Shown one piece after another: positions 26,055 through 62,695 of a stretch of DNA of 64,000 nucleotides (positions are counted from its first letter, which is position 1; every line of letters begins with the position of its first letter). Origin of the DNA: Hyperoplus lanceolatus (taxonomy: Eukaryota > Chordata > Actinopteri > Uranoscopiformes > Ammodytidae); the NCBI GenBank assembly GCA_026929865.2, contig CM049404.1:28641001-28705000 (forward strand). The letters are read 5' to 3'. The notes under the pieces are model-generated. The model saw only the letters and a list, made by a program, of their open reading frames with translations, was not told where the DNA came from and did not search any database. The position numbers and the translations under genes are program-made.

Positions 26055-27284
26055 ACTTTTAAATATTTGAAGTTTTTCTCTAATTAGTGCATCTTTTGAG
26101 CACGTTCGTACACTGGAGATATTCTTTTACTGTTGCTCATTTATCATTTGATACTGTGCTATGTCTTCCTCCAGCCTCTAGGGGGCAGAGCAGAGAAAGC
26201 CTGCCCCATAAACAGTGTGTACAGTATAGCAATTAAATTGGCATCTTGAAACTTAATTGTAAATATCTCTTAATGCTAATATTTTTGTTGTATATATAGA
26301 TCATCTTTATAATTTATTCCTTTAAAAAAAATAACCTATTTTTTTTTCTTTTGACATCATCATTCACGCTTTTATGTTAATGGTAGTTTTATGGGTTGAA
26401 TTAATAACATCCGACACAATGACATACAATATACATGTTATATAGAAACACTTTTACATTACAGGTATGTTTTTTGTGCATGTATTTCTGTGAAACTTAT
26501 CTCGGTTGTACATTTTCTAATTGACAGAGGGTAAATAGAACTGCTCAGTGCATCCCCCAGAATCACCTTTATTTTGAAAAACTGTTTTAGCTCGCCAGAT
26601 ATTTGTCAATCTTTCCCATAATGCAATCAAAATCACAAATGTTTACATCGGAATAATCTAATAACTTTGTTGCGGCTTCAGGGGCTGGTAAATGAGCGGG
26701 TAATCAAGGGTCATTCTCCTTCAACATTTCAGTTTTTTCTTAGTGCACCTTGCATGTATGTGAGCGTGTATGTGTGTGTGTGTGTGTGTGCGTGCCCATC
26801 ATCTGTTCTTCCAGGATTGCTCACTAGTTTGATTGATCCCTTCCAAATTGGATTTCATAAAGCACTACTAATTAGAACATTTTTATGAATGAAAGTAGTT
26901 GGACATATGTGTAGCTTCTACTGTGTCCCGTGGACATAGGATATGGCACATTGACTTGCATGGGAGCAGTCAGTTTGTCTGGCAACATCCCTCCCATTAC
27001 CTTATCTGTCTCACTGAATGCTTATCGGCAAAAAATATGAAAAAAATGCACGAAAAAGGTCATATTATCTGTATGCAGCAGCCTTGCTTACAAGCCAAGG
27101 ATGTGGGGTTGTGTTGGGTCTATACTTGTTCTTTCTGGCTATGCAGATATTTTTTTAAATCTGTGATATTCCTATATATATAAATATATATTATACTCTT
27201 TTCTACTGTATTCAATGGGAATTTTCAAATAAAACGCTTTGTTAAATCCTACTGAAATAATGTTCAAATTTGAAAGTACGTTTG

Positions 27285-27290
27285 AATAAA
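27285..27290 (+). terminator. src: Distal candidate poly(A) signal of src
   Basis: Canonical AATAAA followed within about 40 nt by TG-rich sequence (TTTGTATATTG, then TGTCTTGTTT), the usual cleavage context. AATAAA at 27228 and 27442 are alternatives. Confidence 0.5.
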
Positions 27291-28189
27291 ATTTGTATAT
27301 TGCCCGGCGCCTGTATCCTGTCTTGTTTAGGCAAATAAATTAATTCATTTATTAATTTAATTATATTTCCGTACTAATGGAAAACTCACTGTCTCATGAG
27401 TTTGTAAAAAGTTAATAATATTGTAATCAAAGGTCACAACCAATAAAGACCTGATTTGTACTTTTCATTATGTATGTTTATTAGCTGTCCCAGTGAGGAT
27501 GGAATATTTAGGATTTTCCCACATACGGCTACAGTATTATATATATTGTGAGCTTTAGCCACAATAATCTTATAATAACTTGTGGAAGGTGACCTTTTTT
27601 TTATGTAACCAGGAGACTTTGAATATTATCACAACATAAACTCATCAAAGTAGTAATACTACAGTGGTATATGTTTTGTTTAAATACCAATGTAAAATGA
27701 CGTAACAGTAGGACAAATGGATCAAAACCAATACAATTACATTTGTTTATTAGGCCTAGAGTGTACTATTGAGACTCTTTCTCATGGAGGGGTTTCTTTT
27801 TTAATGACGTTACATTGCATAATTATAGTTGTAGGCCTATGCTGCAAATCAGTAATCAGCATACTGCAGTGTTTTGCTTTCAATAATTTAGTCTAATGTA
27901 ATTTTTTTGTAAGGTGATGAATTTTACTCAGTTTTGCTTCATAGTAAACATGAACGATTATTAATAGATTAACAACATTCAAGCTGATTCATTTTGGACC
28001 CCAAGCAATGAGGAAGTACATTGCAAATGACAACAAAACAAAAAATGTTACTAAACAGGTGAAGTTATCAATACACTGGAAAACGTGAATTATTATTATA
28101 TTTGAAGGAGACGTCATTCTTATTAATCAGTAATCCAAGTATGATGATGACCTTATAGCCATTTCACCTTAAACACCTACCCTTGTCAC

Positions 28190-28303
28190 GTCACGTTTTT
28201 TTTATTTTCTGCGTGCGCTGCTGCTCGCTCGCTGCTGTGTCTATAGTAACAGCAGAAAGTCCCGGAAGAGGCGCCACTCGTCTAGTGTGAGCTCGAGCTG
28301 CAG
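28190..28303 (+). promoter_or_regulatory. mical1: Candidate mical1 promoter and non-coding first exon
   Basis: A CpG-containing, GC-rich island in otherwise AT-rich DNA. It contains GTCACGTCACG (CRE/E-box-like) and CCGGAAG (ETS-like), and it ends in a good donor, CAG|GTGAGT, at 28303. It lies about 4.5 kb upstream of the first coding exon of mical1, whose own acceptor (32804) shows that an upstream non-coding exon must exist. There is no clear TATA box. The transcription start is not determined. Confidence 0.6.
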
Positions 28304-29139
28304 GTGAGTGAGCCTGCGCGCGCTACAGCCTTACAGCCTCCTACCTGTAAACAAAGACTGAAACACGAAACCCACGACTCACTTTATGTAACTTCAGGAC
28401 GTATTTCATGACTCGACTCGGCTCATATTGGACTTTTAAAGGTAAAATGTTTTGTATGTGTATCGTTCATTTGTTTTCATTGCCCTATGTGAAGTCTCGT
28501 GAGTTATCAGTTTTAAGCTTAAAAGTTTTTTTCAGTTGGTTCTGTAGCCCTAATAATGCGGTTTTCTGCCGACAAAGTAACATTTTATCAGAAGTTAACT
28601 GCCACTGTATGATAGCCTGAATGAATTTGCTCTATGTAGCCTACATTCAGATTTTCTTTGTCCACAAATGTCAGCTCTCATAGCCTTTGTGTTCTTTTAA
28701 ATCTGACTACCTAACCGCACCTGGAAACATATTGTGACTGCAGACTGCTTTGGCACATCATATTTCATTTCATTGCCTCACCTTCCTGTTATTTTACCAG
28801 CTTCCTACCATTGTAAAGTATTTTATTTGAAAGGGGATTTTTTTGTATGATTCAATACAACCCGTGACTGTTTGTTTTAGGCAGATACAATCAGGAAATG
28901 TAAAATCTTTCTCTTCTATTTTTTCCATGCCCATCATTCCACCCCTTCTCTTCCAAACCCTGCCAGGTTGGCGATCAGTGTATCCTGATGCACAGTGAGT
29001 TGGCCCAGACACACATACGCAGAGCTTACGCATGTTACTGAGGTGGGTCAATCCTATCAAATGCACTGGTTAAGAGGGGAAATCAGGTCAATATACCTTC
29101 AAATCCTGGTTGCATCTTATCAATTGCTTAACTGAAGTC

Positions 29140-29281
<142 letters not shown>

Positions 29282-29796
29282 CTCTACCACAGATGACTTC
29301 ATTCAGCATGACCACCCACATTATATTTAGCAGTGTCTCAAAAGTAGATTTTAATTTTTTTCAACTATAGGGAACTTGCCTGTTCTTGTTTGTATTTTGT
29401 AATGCTACGTATTTCAAGGCAGGCAAAACAGTAAGAATAGCTCAGAGTTTAAATACAGAAGCCTCCTTGGGGACTAGATACAACTTTGAAGATGATCATA
29501 TGAGTTATTTTTGGTTTTGACAGTGTGGAGGGAGATTAGCCAGCCTGACTATACATTTGAAAGAGGACAATGTTCTTGTAGACAGCCTTCTGCTGTTCTG
29601 GGTCAGCCAGCCCCACCCACGATTATAGAATGAATGTCTGCCTCCCAACCTGTCTCCCCCTCCTCTTCCCCCACCCAGCTTACCTGTCTACCTGTCTCCT
29701 ACGTCCCCTCCTTTGCCTGTCCCTCCCACTCCGATCAACCTGTCCCCTGCCATGTTTTACAATAACAATGTATGTATATTAGAACTGTCTGAACCT

Positions 29797-30077
29797 GGGG
29801 CGACTGTGGCTCAGTTGGTAGAGCGGGTCGGCCGATGATCAAAGGGTTGGAGGTTCGATCCCCGCCCTGCCACCTGTGTCATAGTTGTTGTGTCCTTGGG
29901 CAAGACACTTCACCCACCTTGCCTCGTGTGAATGTTGATAGTTAGCCTGCTATCGGTGTATGAATGTGTGTGTGAATGGTAACGTGTAAATGGGAACAGG
30001 TCTCCCTTGCAAAAGAGTCTTCGGACTCAATGGGATATACCTGTATAAATAAAGGTGTAAAAAAAAAAAAAAAAAAA
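29797..30077 (+). mobile_element. tRNA-derived SINE with poly(A) tail (mical1 intron 1)
   Basis: The head has an A box-like TGGCTCAGTTGGTA and a B box-like GGTTCGATCCC. The conserved body has TTGGGCAAGACACTTCACCC, and the element ends in A17. It is a likely full-length fish SINE. Confidence 0.85.
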
Positions 30078-30294
30078 TGTTAGACGCCTCCCCCCTGGGG
30101 AGTAAATGTTCCTTAAATATGTGACGATTTAAGGAAAGGTGGTCACTCCTTGTCACTATGTTGGAACTAGTGACCCTCCGCGGAGTTTCTTGGTATTGAT
30201 TGAAAATAAACCTTTTTGCTTCTACAACGTATCATTGTTGCTTTTCCTCACCACAACAGGTTGCCTTGTTTTCACAGGCACATTTTAATTAATG

Positions 30295-31135
30295 TGAGAC
30301 ACTACAGGTGAACATTTTAAACATTTTAAAGAAGCATCTATTTAAAAACCAAAAGTCGAGATGTTGAATGAAGCCAGAGGTTAAATTCTTCATTTTATTT
30401 TTACATCATATTATTGTCCAAAGTTTTGACAGACACAATTTTGGATAGTGCAAACAGACAAGGTTTAGTAAAATAAACACATAAATGTACATTTTGGACC
30501 TTTTTACTAGTATGCATGAAGACATGTTATGGAATCAAAATAACAAAACATTTAAAGAATTCACTAGTGCTTGAAAAAATGTTATAGGCCTTTTAGGAAA
30601 ATAAAAGTTTTGATCTAGTAGAGCGCTGTCTCCATTTGCAGCTCATTGGGATACTTTCACGATCACGTAATCTTGATTAATGATTTCAGACCAAAGGTAA
30701 CTCTACACTGTACATATCAGCAGCGGCTATTATATGCTTGCTATTGTTGTGTCCCCACCACAATCTATGATCCGCACACTGCAGTTAACCAATAAGGAAA
30801 CAGTGCACGCAATGAAAGAGTTGGAGTTGAAGGATTTTTTTATGTAATTGTCTTTATTTTCAATTCCTCTGCATTCTCATGACACATATTGGTTGCTGAG
30901 CTATGCTTTCATGTTGAACTTATAGATATCTTCATGAAACTTAGCCAATTGATTACTTACATTAAAAAAATATTTTTAAAGAAATATACAGATTCAAACA
31001 GACAATGTTTAGTAAATGAAACACCTTAATGTACATTTCGGACTACTTATTTATGCTAGCATGAAAGAAGATCCCAAAATTGACCAGTGTTTGAAAATAA
31101 TATGTTTTTGCCTGCAGTCTCTCGCTTTAAGTGAA
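30295..31135. mobile_element. GAGACACTRCAGGTGAA repeat, mical1 intron 1
   Basis: Begins GAGACACTACAGGTGAACAT and ends with TGCCTGCAGTCTCTCGC, roughly an inverted end. Internally it holds two diverged versions of a block (about 30455-30520 and 30990-31070) like GTTTAGTAAAATAAACACA. The family recurs at 43140 and 49578. Confidence 0.6.
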
Positions 31136-31139
31136 ACCA

Positions 31140-32800
31140 TATGCAACAGAGTGAACGCAGTAAAAAGGAACGCCGATAAGATTGTCTAGCTTCCTTCCTG
31201 TCTTGTTTGTTAAAAAATTGTGCCATTGTGGTTTTCTCTTTTTCAGTGAATATCTACGGATAATCAGTGGTAGAACATTTTTAAAAAAGATGCACGATCC
31301 ATGACAAATTAAGTATGGATACATTTATATTCAGCAGCAACAACTCTTAACCAAACATCAGCTTTAAAAACAACCAAATTAGTGAGTGATCTGGAACTCT
31401 AAAAATGTCACTCAAGAAACTAGGCCGGTTCTTTTTGAGGGAAATCTGCATTTCTCTTCTCTCTGCTGTCCGTCTGTTCCTCTTTAAATTAAAGTTAAAG
31501 TATTACATAAAAATAAATACAATGGAATATGGATCAGTGGCGTCCGATGTATGGATTTCAGCCGTATTCGCACCAATACAGTTACTAGATCAGATTGGTC
31601 ACATATCTATAGTCCAATAACAGCAGTTTAAATGCATTTTCCACATGTTTTCACACTCAAGCACATACAGTACATAGTTGAGTCAGTTGCACAGTCATGC
31701 AAGCACACGTACGGCTGTAATTATAGACCCTGTGTGCATCTCAGGTGCAGAGCAGGAACTCGTGAATTAGTTGCAGAGAGAGAGAGAGAGAGAGAGAGTG
31801 TGTGTGTGTGTGTGGAGGGGGGGTGTTGTTGATGTTGTGATGTTTCTGTCAGAAAGTGATGCGTTGCGAGAGTGTGATTTACAGGAAATATAAATCACAC
31901 TCAACATCTTGCTAAAACGCAACATCTTGCTAAAAGGTGCTAGACCGGTGTACTCTACTAGGCAAGGCAAGTGTATTTATATAACACAATTCAGAATTTC
32001 AGACACAAAGCCATTTAAAGTGCTTTACAGGGGCATAACATACATCAAGATATACTGTATATACTGTGCAAACACCAGTGTGTTTTTTGTTTGAGTGTGA
32101 TATTTACAGTTAAGATTAGCATGTTGCCTTTAGGACTACACACACATGACATGCTATTTATTTTGTTTTGAAATTAAGCCACCAGACCACCTTTAATAAA
32201 TGTTTTGAAACAGAATGTGAGTTGCGAGCTCATATTTTATAGTCAAAATGTGATAGTTTTCCTTGTGTGGTAGAGGTGATAAACAACATTTACTTCCAGT
32301 CCAAACATGTGGCAAACATTACATTGACAGTCACGTGTGTCTCTCTCTCTGCCATATGTTTCCATTAAGCTGTGTGTACTCTTTACGTACTGAAACTCAT
32401 CTTACAACACGACCTGAGGCAAGTGTGTTAGTGTGACACATCAGTTGTGGGCGGGCTGTTTCGGTTTACAGTGCAGTTGTAAAGTAAAGGAAAGAAAAAA
32501 AATTGACAGACAGATATGGAGAGCCACAGAAACCACTTTGGGGGAAGTCCGAGAATGACTCAACTGAGGTGGTGACAACGTAAACCTTAATAAGCATCTG
32601 GACTCTGATAAGATGATAAGATTTTAGTAACAACACTTCCCCCTTGCACAGAAGGTGGTATACTGGTCCTCCTTATATAACTGCAACATCCCAGACTTTG
32701 ATAATTAACCCTTTGATCATTGACAGTAATCCTATCCTAAGGGCATATGTTATTTCCAGGTAGGAAGCTCTTAAACTACAATATAACCTCCTCTCTTTCC
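31140..32800. other. mical1: Distal part of mical1 intron 1
   Basis: Contains a short (AG)n/(GT)n at 31775-31813 and the repeat fragment at 31957. No conserved exon or promoter was recognised. Confidence 0.5.
31957..32035. mobile_element. Fragment of a common teleost interspersed repeat
   Basis: AGGCAAGGCAAGTGTATTTA, ATAACACAATTCAGAA and AAAGTGCTTTACAG form a segment that I recognise as widespread in teleost genomes. The source element cannot be fixed from this fragment. Confidence 0.5.
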
Positions 32801-32862
32801 ACAGTTTACCACCAAACCTCTGGAGGGAAAGAGGGACTAGGGGAACTGTTTATCCTTAAACT

Positions 32863-56173
<23,311 letters not shown>

Positions 56174-56184
56174 GGGCTTTTCCA

Positions 56185-56310
<126 letters not shown>

Positions 56311-57424
56311 GGCCCTAACCTGTACGTACAGTAGACGCCTTCACATCCAAGACTTGCTTATTTCAGACTATGGACCTGAAAACGTTACTTTTTTTGGAAA
56401 GCCAAAGATGATGCTGCCGGATTGTTGCGGAGGGTAACCAACCCCATACGACTGCTCCATATTTTTCCAATAAGGATCAAAAAGTTCCGGCTTATAAAGG
56501 CCTAAAAGCTGAGTGAATATAAGTCTCAATCTTCCCCCCTAGAGGGAGACATAAGCCGTGAAGATCTAAGGGTTTCAAGTTGACATGGACATTCAACTCT
56601 GCGGTTAAAGCCCTGGCTGTCAGTGCAGAGGAATCGGGCAAATGGACAACATTATGAAATAGGACTTCTAAGTTATCTGCTGAACTATTTAACAACCTAA
56701 ACTCAGCAGATTCTCATTTCTGCAGGCTGGGACTTGGACAGAAATATTTGATTGAAGTGCAAAGCCAAGAAGAAGAAGCATCATAAAATTATAGTCAAAG
56801 GGAATACGGCCTACATTGAAAACACATGGAAGGAATGGTGTATTTTGAAAATGTCCATATTGATTTTGCTTGGGACAGCATAAAGAATAAGTGCTACTGT
56901 ACACAAATGACATAAATATACATATCAATCTCTATGTTTAGTATTTCTATACTGTAAAAAATTCTAGAAATATATGATGGTGGAGGTGAAAAAAACAAAC
57001 AAAAAACAAAGAGGTAGTTACAATATTAGAATTATTACATTCTGCTATTTAGTTTTCATGATTTCACTTTGACTTTTTCATGAATGTATTTTTTGAATTT
57101 TGTAGCACTTCTTGGCTGTTAACCATGATAACGTGTTGGATTGTTAAAACTCAGGGGTCGATCAATTCAGTCCTCCGAGTTCAACTTTAAAGGTTTTCAC
57201 TGATGGGCTTTAAGTGGTGGTGTATTATACCAAATAGGAGGGGGGTTTGGAGGTTGATTTGAAAAATGCACTCGGCCAACCGCAGGTGTTACTGTTTGCG
57301 TGCTGGAATGAAAGGCCAAAACTGGGACAAAGATAACAGTATGTTGAAGGTGGAAAGGAGACTCATATGTTCATTGTTCTGTTGCCATTGTGTGCTACCT
57401 GGTACGCCACTTAACAGTATATCA

Positions 57425-57430
57425 AATAAA
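57425..57430 (+). terminator. mical1: Poly(A) signal of mical1
   Basis: AATAAA about 1.25 kb after the mical1 stop, followed by T-rich and GT-containing sequence. This implies a 3' UTR from 56174 to about 57450 that begins with a long (CA)n tract. It is the first canonical hexamer found after the stop. Confidence 0.6.
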
Positions 57431-58117
57431 GGTCATGCACTTTCAAGTTTTTTTATTTTTCATTTTTTTTGTTGGAAAAACATTTTTTAGTGGTGTAACT
57501 AATGCACAAACACTTAGTCCACATGCAGGACTGTAGTTATATAAAGGTGTTGACTGAAGTTCTTACTTCTTACCTGTAGGGGGCACACTCTCACACTCCC
57601 CCAAGACAGTAACATTAATAAGACGTCACACTTGAGGAGCTTCTCGGCCTATTAGAGATGGAGAAAGATATTTTATTGAAAACTAAAAAGCAGCAATATG
57701 TACAAAGAGTGAACTTCAAGTTTAAGTCCTGCATTCAAAATGGTCTTTATTGCACAAGTATCATTTGGCTTCAGGTTCAAGAACGTAATAGTAAATCTGA
57801 CCGTACAGCAGGACTGTGCAATGCAGAATGAAATAGCATTTATTCAGGGCAGTGTAATTCTAATTTCACTCAAAATATCTAAAGTAGCATCTCAGCAGTG
57901 TTATATTTGCATGTTATACGTTATGTTTGGATTCTGATTACTATGCATCACTGATTTTATATTTTTAATGTTTTACCAGTGATTGAATCCTTTACCTTTG
58001 TGTAGGGCTATCACGCATGCGTCACCAGTATCATGCGAGCACTAACTAATCTAATCTCAGGTTATGTGAGCAGTGAACCACTGTAGCACCAGCAGAATAG
58101 ACTAAGTAACACTTTAT

Positions 58118-58242
58118 GGGCCAGTTTCACAGACATGGATTAAGCCTAGTCCTGGACTAAATGGAATTTTGAATGGAGATTGTCCATTGAAAGTACAATT
58201 TAGTCCAGAACTAGGCTTAATCCATGTCTGCGAAACCGGCCC
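58118..58242. mobile_element. 125-bp hairpin MITE, copy 2
   Basis: Same length and nearly the same sequence as 47159-47283, differing at a few positions (for example CATGG for CATCG near the left end). Intergenic, downstream of mical1. Confidence 0.85.
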
Positions 58243-58669
58243 TAAATCCACATCAAAATAGCTAATTTATGTTAAGTGGATTACAATCCCGATGAATGTT
58301 TTTTTTTTTTGTATTTTAAAGTTTGAGTCAGTGATTCTGGAGAACGCTTGTTGTCAAAATCACTTTTTGTCAAAATCAGTGAATATCTCCTCAAGATCTT
58401 CCACCTGTCTGTAATGTCTTTGGGATTTTTGACAAAAGGCGATTATGGCAACAATTGCTCAAACTTTCCCTAGAATCACTCACTCATTGTTTTCGTGTCC
58501 CATTCTCCTTCGTGTGGAAACCGCTCCTCTTGATCTTGAAGACTTTAAGCAACAGATCAGGTTATATAAAGACCTCGAACATTTAACTCATCCCTTTAGT
58601 CTAATCCCGTTGGCCAATCATTCTTGCCAGCTTAATTGTTTTCCATTTCCTCCGAGGGGAAAGGAGAGA

Positions 58670-60000
58670 TTGCATTCCAATCCCCAAACTTCCCTACTAT
58701 CTAGTATACCGGAGAAAGATTTAGGATGTCCCAATACATGCACGTCAAATGTAGTATGCTGAAAATACATAAATGCCGTATTTGTTTTTATTCTTGACAT
58801 TTCTCGACATAATGAGAAAAAAGCTTCCTTATCTGATTTTTTTTTCCTCCTGTGGCCCTAAAATTCTTCTGTACTCTAGTAGGGGAGAACGGGGTAATTT
58901 GTCACACGGGTAGGTTGTCACAATCGTTATATCTCAGAACCAGAAGGCGCTGTCTGTGAAATTTTGGTATGCAAATATCCAGAATTGGGATCAGAGGTCA
59001 CCTACATAGTCTTCCTTGGAGTTAGACTGCTGAATTTGAGGAGAGACGACTGTTTGTGTTTTTCATGTCAAATTGATTCAGATTCAGATTTTATTTGTCA
59101 CATACACAATATTGGAGTAAAATGTTCACAGTCGGCTCCATGCTAAATATACGCATAACAAACATAACAAAACAGTAAATGCATTCAATATGTTGAATTG
59201 AAAATATTTAGCTCCTCAGTATTTTTCTTCTAGGCTTTTACACAATGGGTTTATAACAAAACACTTGTTACCCATACAAAGTGTGAAGGGTAAACTATAG
59301 TTTAGATTGTGGTTAGCAAGTTAATTAGTTTTCAGATGGTTGTTGGTCTTGATGCTAGCAAGAAATTCAAGTTGGGGTTGGCCATCACATTTTTTGGGGG
59401 GTTGGTTGTCACATGTTATCCAAAGGCTGCAGCCAGAAAAGGAACCCAATAACGAAATAAATTGTCAAGCTGTATCCTCACTGACACACCAGAGAAGGAA
59501 AGAATAGAGCAGGAAAAGGCAGCTAGCATGCAAAAGAAAAAAATCAAAATCAAAACAAACCCAGTGCATCCCAAACTAGACCAGCTGCCAAGTTTACATT
59601 AAGTTATGTAGGCCTATTTGTCAACTTGACAATGCAATTAAACTTTCAAATTTAGTTTTACTTTCTTGCCTTCTTTTTAATATTATTCCCATTAAGATAA
59701 CATTGTGACAGACAACCCCATAGTGTTTGACAACCGACCCCTTGATGGGGTTGGTTGTCACAATGTGTAAGGGTGTCACTGTCTTTGATGATTAATTTCT
59801 TCTTTATTACAATAAGATAGAAAAAGTGAGGGGTTCACATTTCAAGCCAACACCTTAAGCTTCAATTTAATGTAGGAATGATTATTGAAAGATGTTTAGG
59901 TGATGAGCAATTCTCACTGGAGTAAAAAGTTTGCCTACTTACCCCGTTCTCCCCTATGTAGTGTAGTGAAAAGAAAAAGTATGTGATTTGGAATGCAGGG
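58670..60000. mobile_element. MITE, CCTGCGTTCCAATCCCC family, copy 3, split by another element
   Basis: The left part is 58670-58881 (TGCATTCCAATCCCC...CTCTAGTA). The right part is 59955-60000 (TATGTAGTGTAG...GGAATGCAGGG). The two parts rejoin exactly as the uninterrupted copies read (TTTAGTATGTAGTGTAG). Confidence 0.8.
58882..59954. mobile_element. 1.07-kb non-autonomous DNA transposon inserted in an older MITE
   Basis: Ends GGGGAGAACGGGG and CCCCGTTCTCCCC are perfect inverted repeats, flanked on both sides by TA, which is single in uninterrupted copies of the host MITE. This points to a TA target duplication. The interior repeats the motif GGTTGTCACA in both orientations and has no coding frame. 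The superfamily is uncertain; the TA duplication suggests Tc1/mariner-like. Confidence 0.85.
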
Positions 60001-60118
60001 TTGGTTTTACATCACTCTTAACTTAAAATGGGTCCGTAGATAATCCCGGTGGCATGAGGGTTAAAAAATTCAAACTGATCCTGTTGTTTCACTTGATGAT
60101 GTAAGATTACTGCAAAAG

Positions 60119-60294
<176 letters not shown>

Positions 60295-60532
60295 TATAAT
60301 GGACACTTTTAGCCACTGCAGTTAAATGCACTGTGCTACAAGAAGTAGGCACACCCTTTAGTGAATTTGTGTCTGTACTGCAGTGTTAATATACTTCATT
60401 ACAAGTAAAAGTCTTGCATTCAAGATTACTCAAGTAATTTAAGTAAAATTGATATCAATTACCAAAAGTGAAAGTGCTCGTTGTGCAGAAGGCCCCTTTC
60501 ATTATGTTATAGGATTAGCTTCAATCATGTAT

Positions 60533-60782
60533 AATTGTAAACAACAGTTGAATAATAACAGGTGCTAGACGTTTTATTTTGTGCCTCAGAGCAAAATAGT
60601 GCAAAAATATATACGAACACTATATTGTGCAGCAACATTTAAAGTCATGCATGATTTCACGTTCTCATCCGTTATAGATTTTTCTGTGCTTTTACTGTGT
60701 GATCAGTCGATGCCTTTTTGTGTTATTGAAGACATGTATCTTGCATTTAAAGTTATTTGTTAATGGCTAGAGTTGAAGGCTA
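60533..60782. repeat. Dispersed repeat, copy 1 of a downstream pair
   Basis: Shares TTTATTTTGTGCCTCAGAGC, TATTGTGCAGCAAC, TTTCTGTGCTTTTA and GGCTAGAGTTGAAGGCT in the same order and orientation with 63696-63983. Non-coding. Confidence 0.7.
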
Positions 60783-61384
60783 TGCCTAGGCTCTACTTGC
60801 AACTGTAATAACACCTGAAATGGAAGGTGACCAAAACAACCTTTTGAACCATATATCCATGGCTGATAGGATATCCTGTCCTTCTGTTTACTGCACATGC
60901 CTGTAACTCAGGTAGACTGCATTTTGAAGCTATGCAACTCCAGAGAGCAACACAACTGTGTGTCTGTGTCTGTTTTTGTCTGTGTGTCAAATGCCCAAGC
61001 ACACACGGACATCCTACTTATCTGCAGCATTTTATGACATTGACATTAAAAATCCTTAAAAGCACTTTTTTATTGAACAGAAAACACACACCTGCATTGC
61101 TGTAGATCTGGCCTTCAATGAAACAAAATTATGTGTGTGTGTAATTAATGTTGCATGACGCAGACAGACTTGTTTTGTGCCCTTGTTCTCTGTGTTGTAA
61201 ACACATGAACAGGGAAGGCCAGCAGTGTCATCAACATGAGCCATCTCTAGACAGGGTGCACTCACTGTATAGCTCCTTGAGACAGATTAAATGAACATCT
61301 GATAGGCTACAGATTAATACCTGATAAGCTTGTTAAAGTTTGCCCCCAAGGACCAAGGTGTGTGTGGCGTTGAATGCTCATCTG

Positions 61385-62130
61385 TTAAATACTTAACTCT
61401 ATCCCCCCCCCCCCCCACCCCCCCCCCCCCCCCCCCCCCCCAAACACCCCCCCCCCAACCCCGACCCCCACTTACCCCAAACCCCCCCCACACCCCCCCT
61501 CAATCCCCCCCCCCCGCCCCCCCCCCGAAGCGCCCACGCCCCCCCCTCCCACCCCCCCCCAAACCCCCCTCCAGAAGGAGATCCACAAATAAGCCTTTAG
61601 TCAGACAATGATGACCAACTGACTCGATGACTATCCTCCCCTGATCCTTCACACCCCCCAGAGACTGGTCAACCACCCCCACTAAACACCAGTTCATCCC
61701 TCGTATGGTTGTCCCCCCCCCCCCGTTGACTCCCTCCCTATCATAAATATAGAAAGACATTTTAAATGAAAAATAATAATTTTATCAACTGTTATGATAA
61801 TATATTTTCTCATTATCAACATCTTTCAATTTTAAATTCAGAATAACATCAAATTTCACCCCTACTATCTCCGGGGCATACATTTCAAATTCTCTAAAAC
61901 CCACAAACACAGATATTTTTTCTCCAATTTAACAATTCCTAATTCAATATATGAATTTAGATGTTATTTTAACAAAAATATATTCTAATATATGATCACC
62001 CTCCCCCTCCATGTTGATTCTATCCTGACTAAACAATGAAAGATAACTTGAACCAAATCATCACCTAGATCTAATAACAGACAAGTCTTTTGAAAACTAC
62101 TAGATTACCTCCCAAGCCCCCACAAACCCC
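61385..62130. other. C-run-rich anomalous stretch, possible assembly artefact
   Basis: Poly-C runs broken by single bases (61400-61570), then unusually CCCC-rich, irregular sequence to about 62130 with no recognisable repeat or gene. Both sides return to normal teleost-like sequence. It could be real homopurine/homopyrimidine DNA or poorly polished reads. Confidence 0.5.
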
Positions 62131-62408
62131 CGTTTTTTAGAAGTAACACAGATTGTGGATCAGTTGTACTCAAGTCTAAAACGTGCATCTGTTTCCTGCC
62201 TCTTTCTAGGGAGGCATGTCCTTCTCAAGGGGTTGAAAAGGTGGGACGCACACACACACACACACACACACACATTCAAATATTCTCAAAATGAAAAGAT
62301 TTGTTCAAAATGTTCAAGATCATATAAGAAATGATTTGCATTGCCTTTAAATGCATTGCATTTGAATGAACTTGGATATGTCTAACTGTTTCTAAACATT
62401 GAATCAAA

Positions 62409-62409
62409 G

Positions 62410-62459
<50 letters not shown>
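62409..62459. repeat. (ATA)n trinucleotide microsatellite
   Basis: About 17 ATA units. A short (CA)n lies upstream at 62247-62273. Confidence 0.97.
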
Positions 62460-62461
<2 letters not shown>

Positions 62462-62695
62462 GTACAACTATCAACAGAAAGAGACTTATTAATTACGCCT
62501 ATGAAGATTTGTGTGCACAAGCATTCACCCACTTTTTGTAAATGAATTTGTGCAGTTTTGGAAAATTTGCTCTTTTCTGCAAGACAACCCGTTGTTCAAC
62601 GTCAACATGTGGCCTGCAGCTATAGAGCAGCAGCCCAGTCTGTCTGAATGAGCACCTGTGTGCCTTCCAGCCCCTCCCCTCCCCGTGGATGTACT

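Larger units (their letters stand above)
24356..27290 (+). other. src: Probable src 3' UTR with several poly(A) signals
   Basis: Non-coding sequence follows the stop codon. AATAAA hexamers occur at 24871, 27228 and 27285, with a further one at 27442, so short (about 0.5 kb) and long (about 2.9 kb) 3' UTR forms are plausible. A MITE-like inverted repeat at 25801-26054 would lie inside the long form. No coding exon is visible in this stretch. The exact end is inferred. Confidence 0.6.

Noticed and set aside
29806-29870. Functional tRNA genes at the A/B-box sequences (also 34330, 46560, 51060)
   Set aside because: The boxes belong to SINE heads followed by SINE bodies and A-rich tails; no intact cloverleaf was recognised.
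58445-58762. 105-codon + strand frame
   Set aside because: Runs across the boundary into the MITE starting at 58670; no family similarity recognised.
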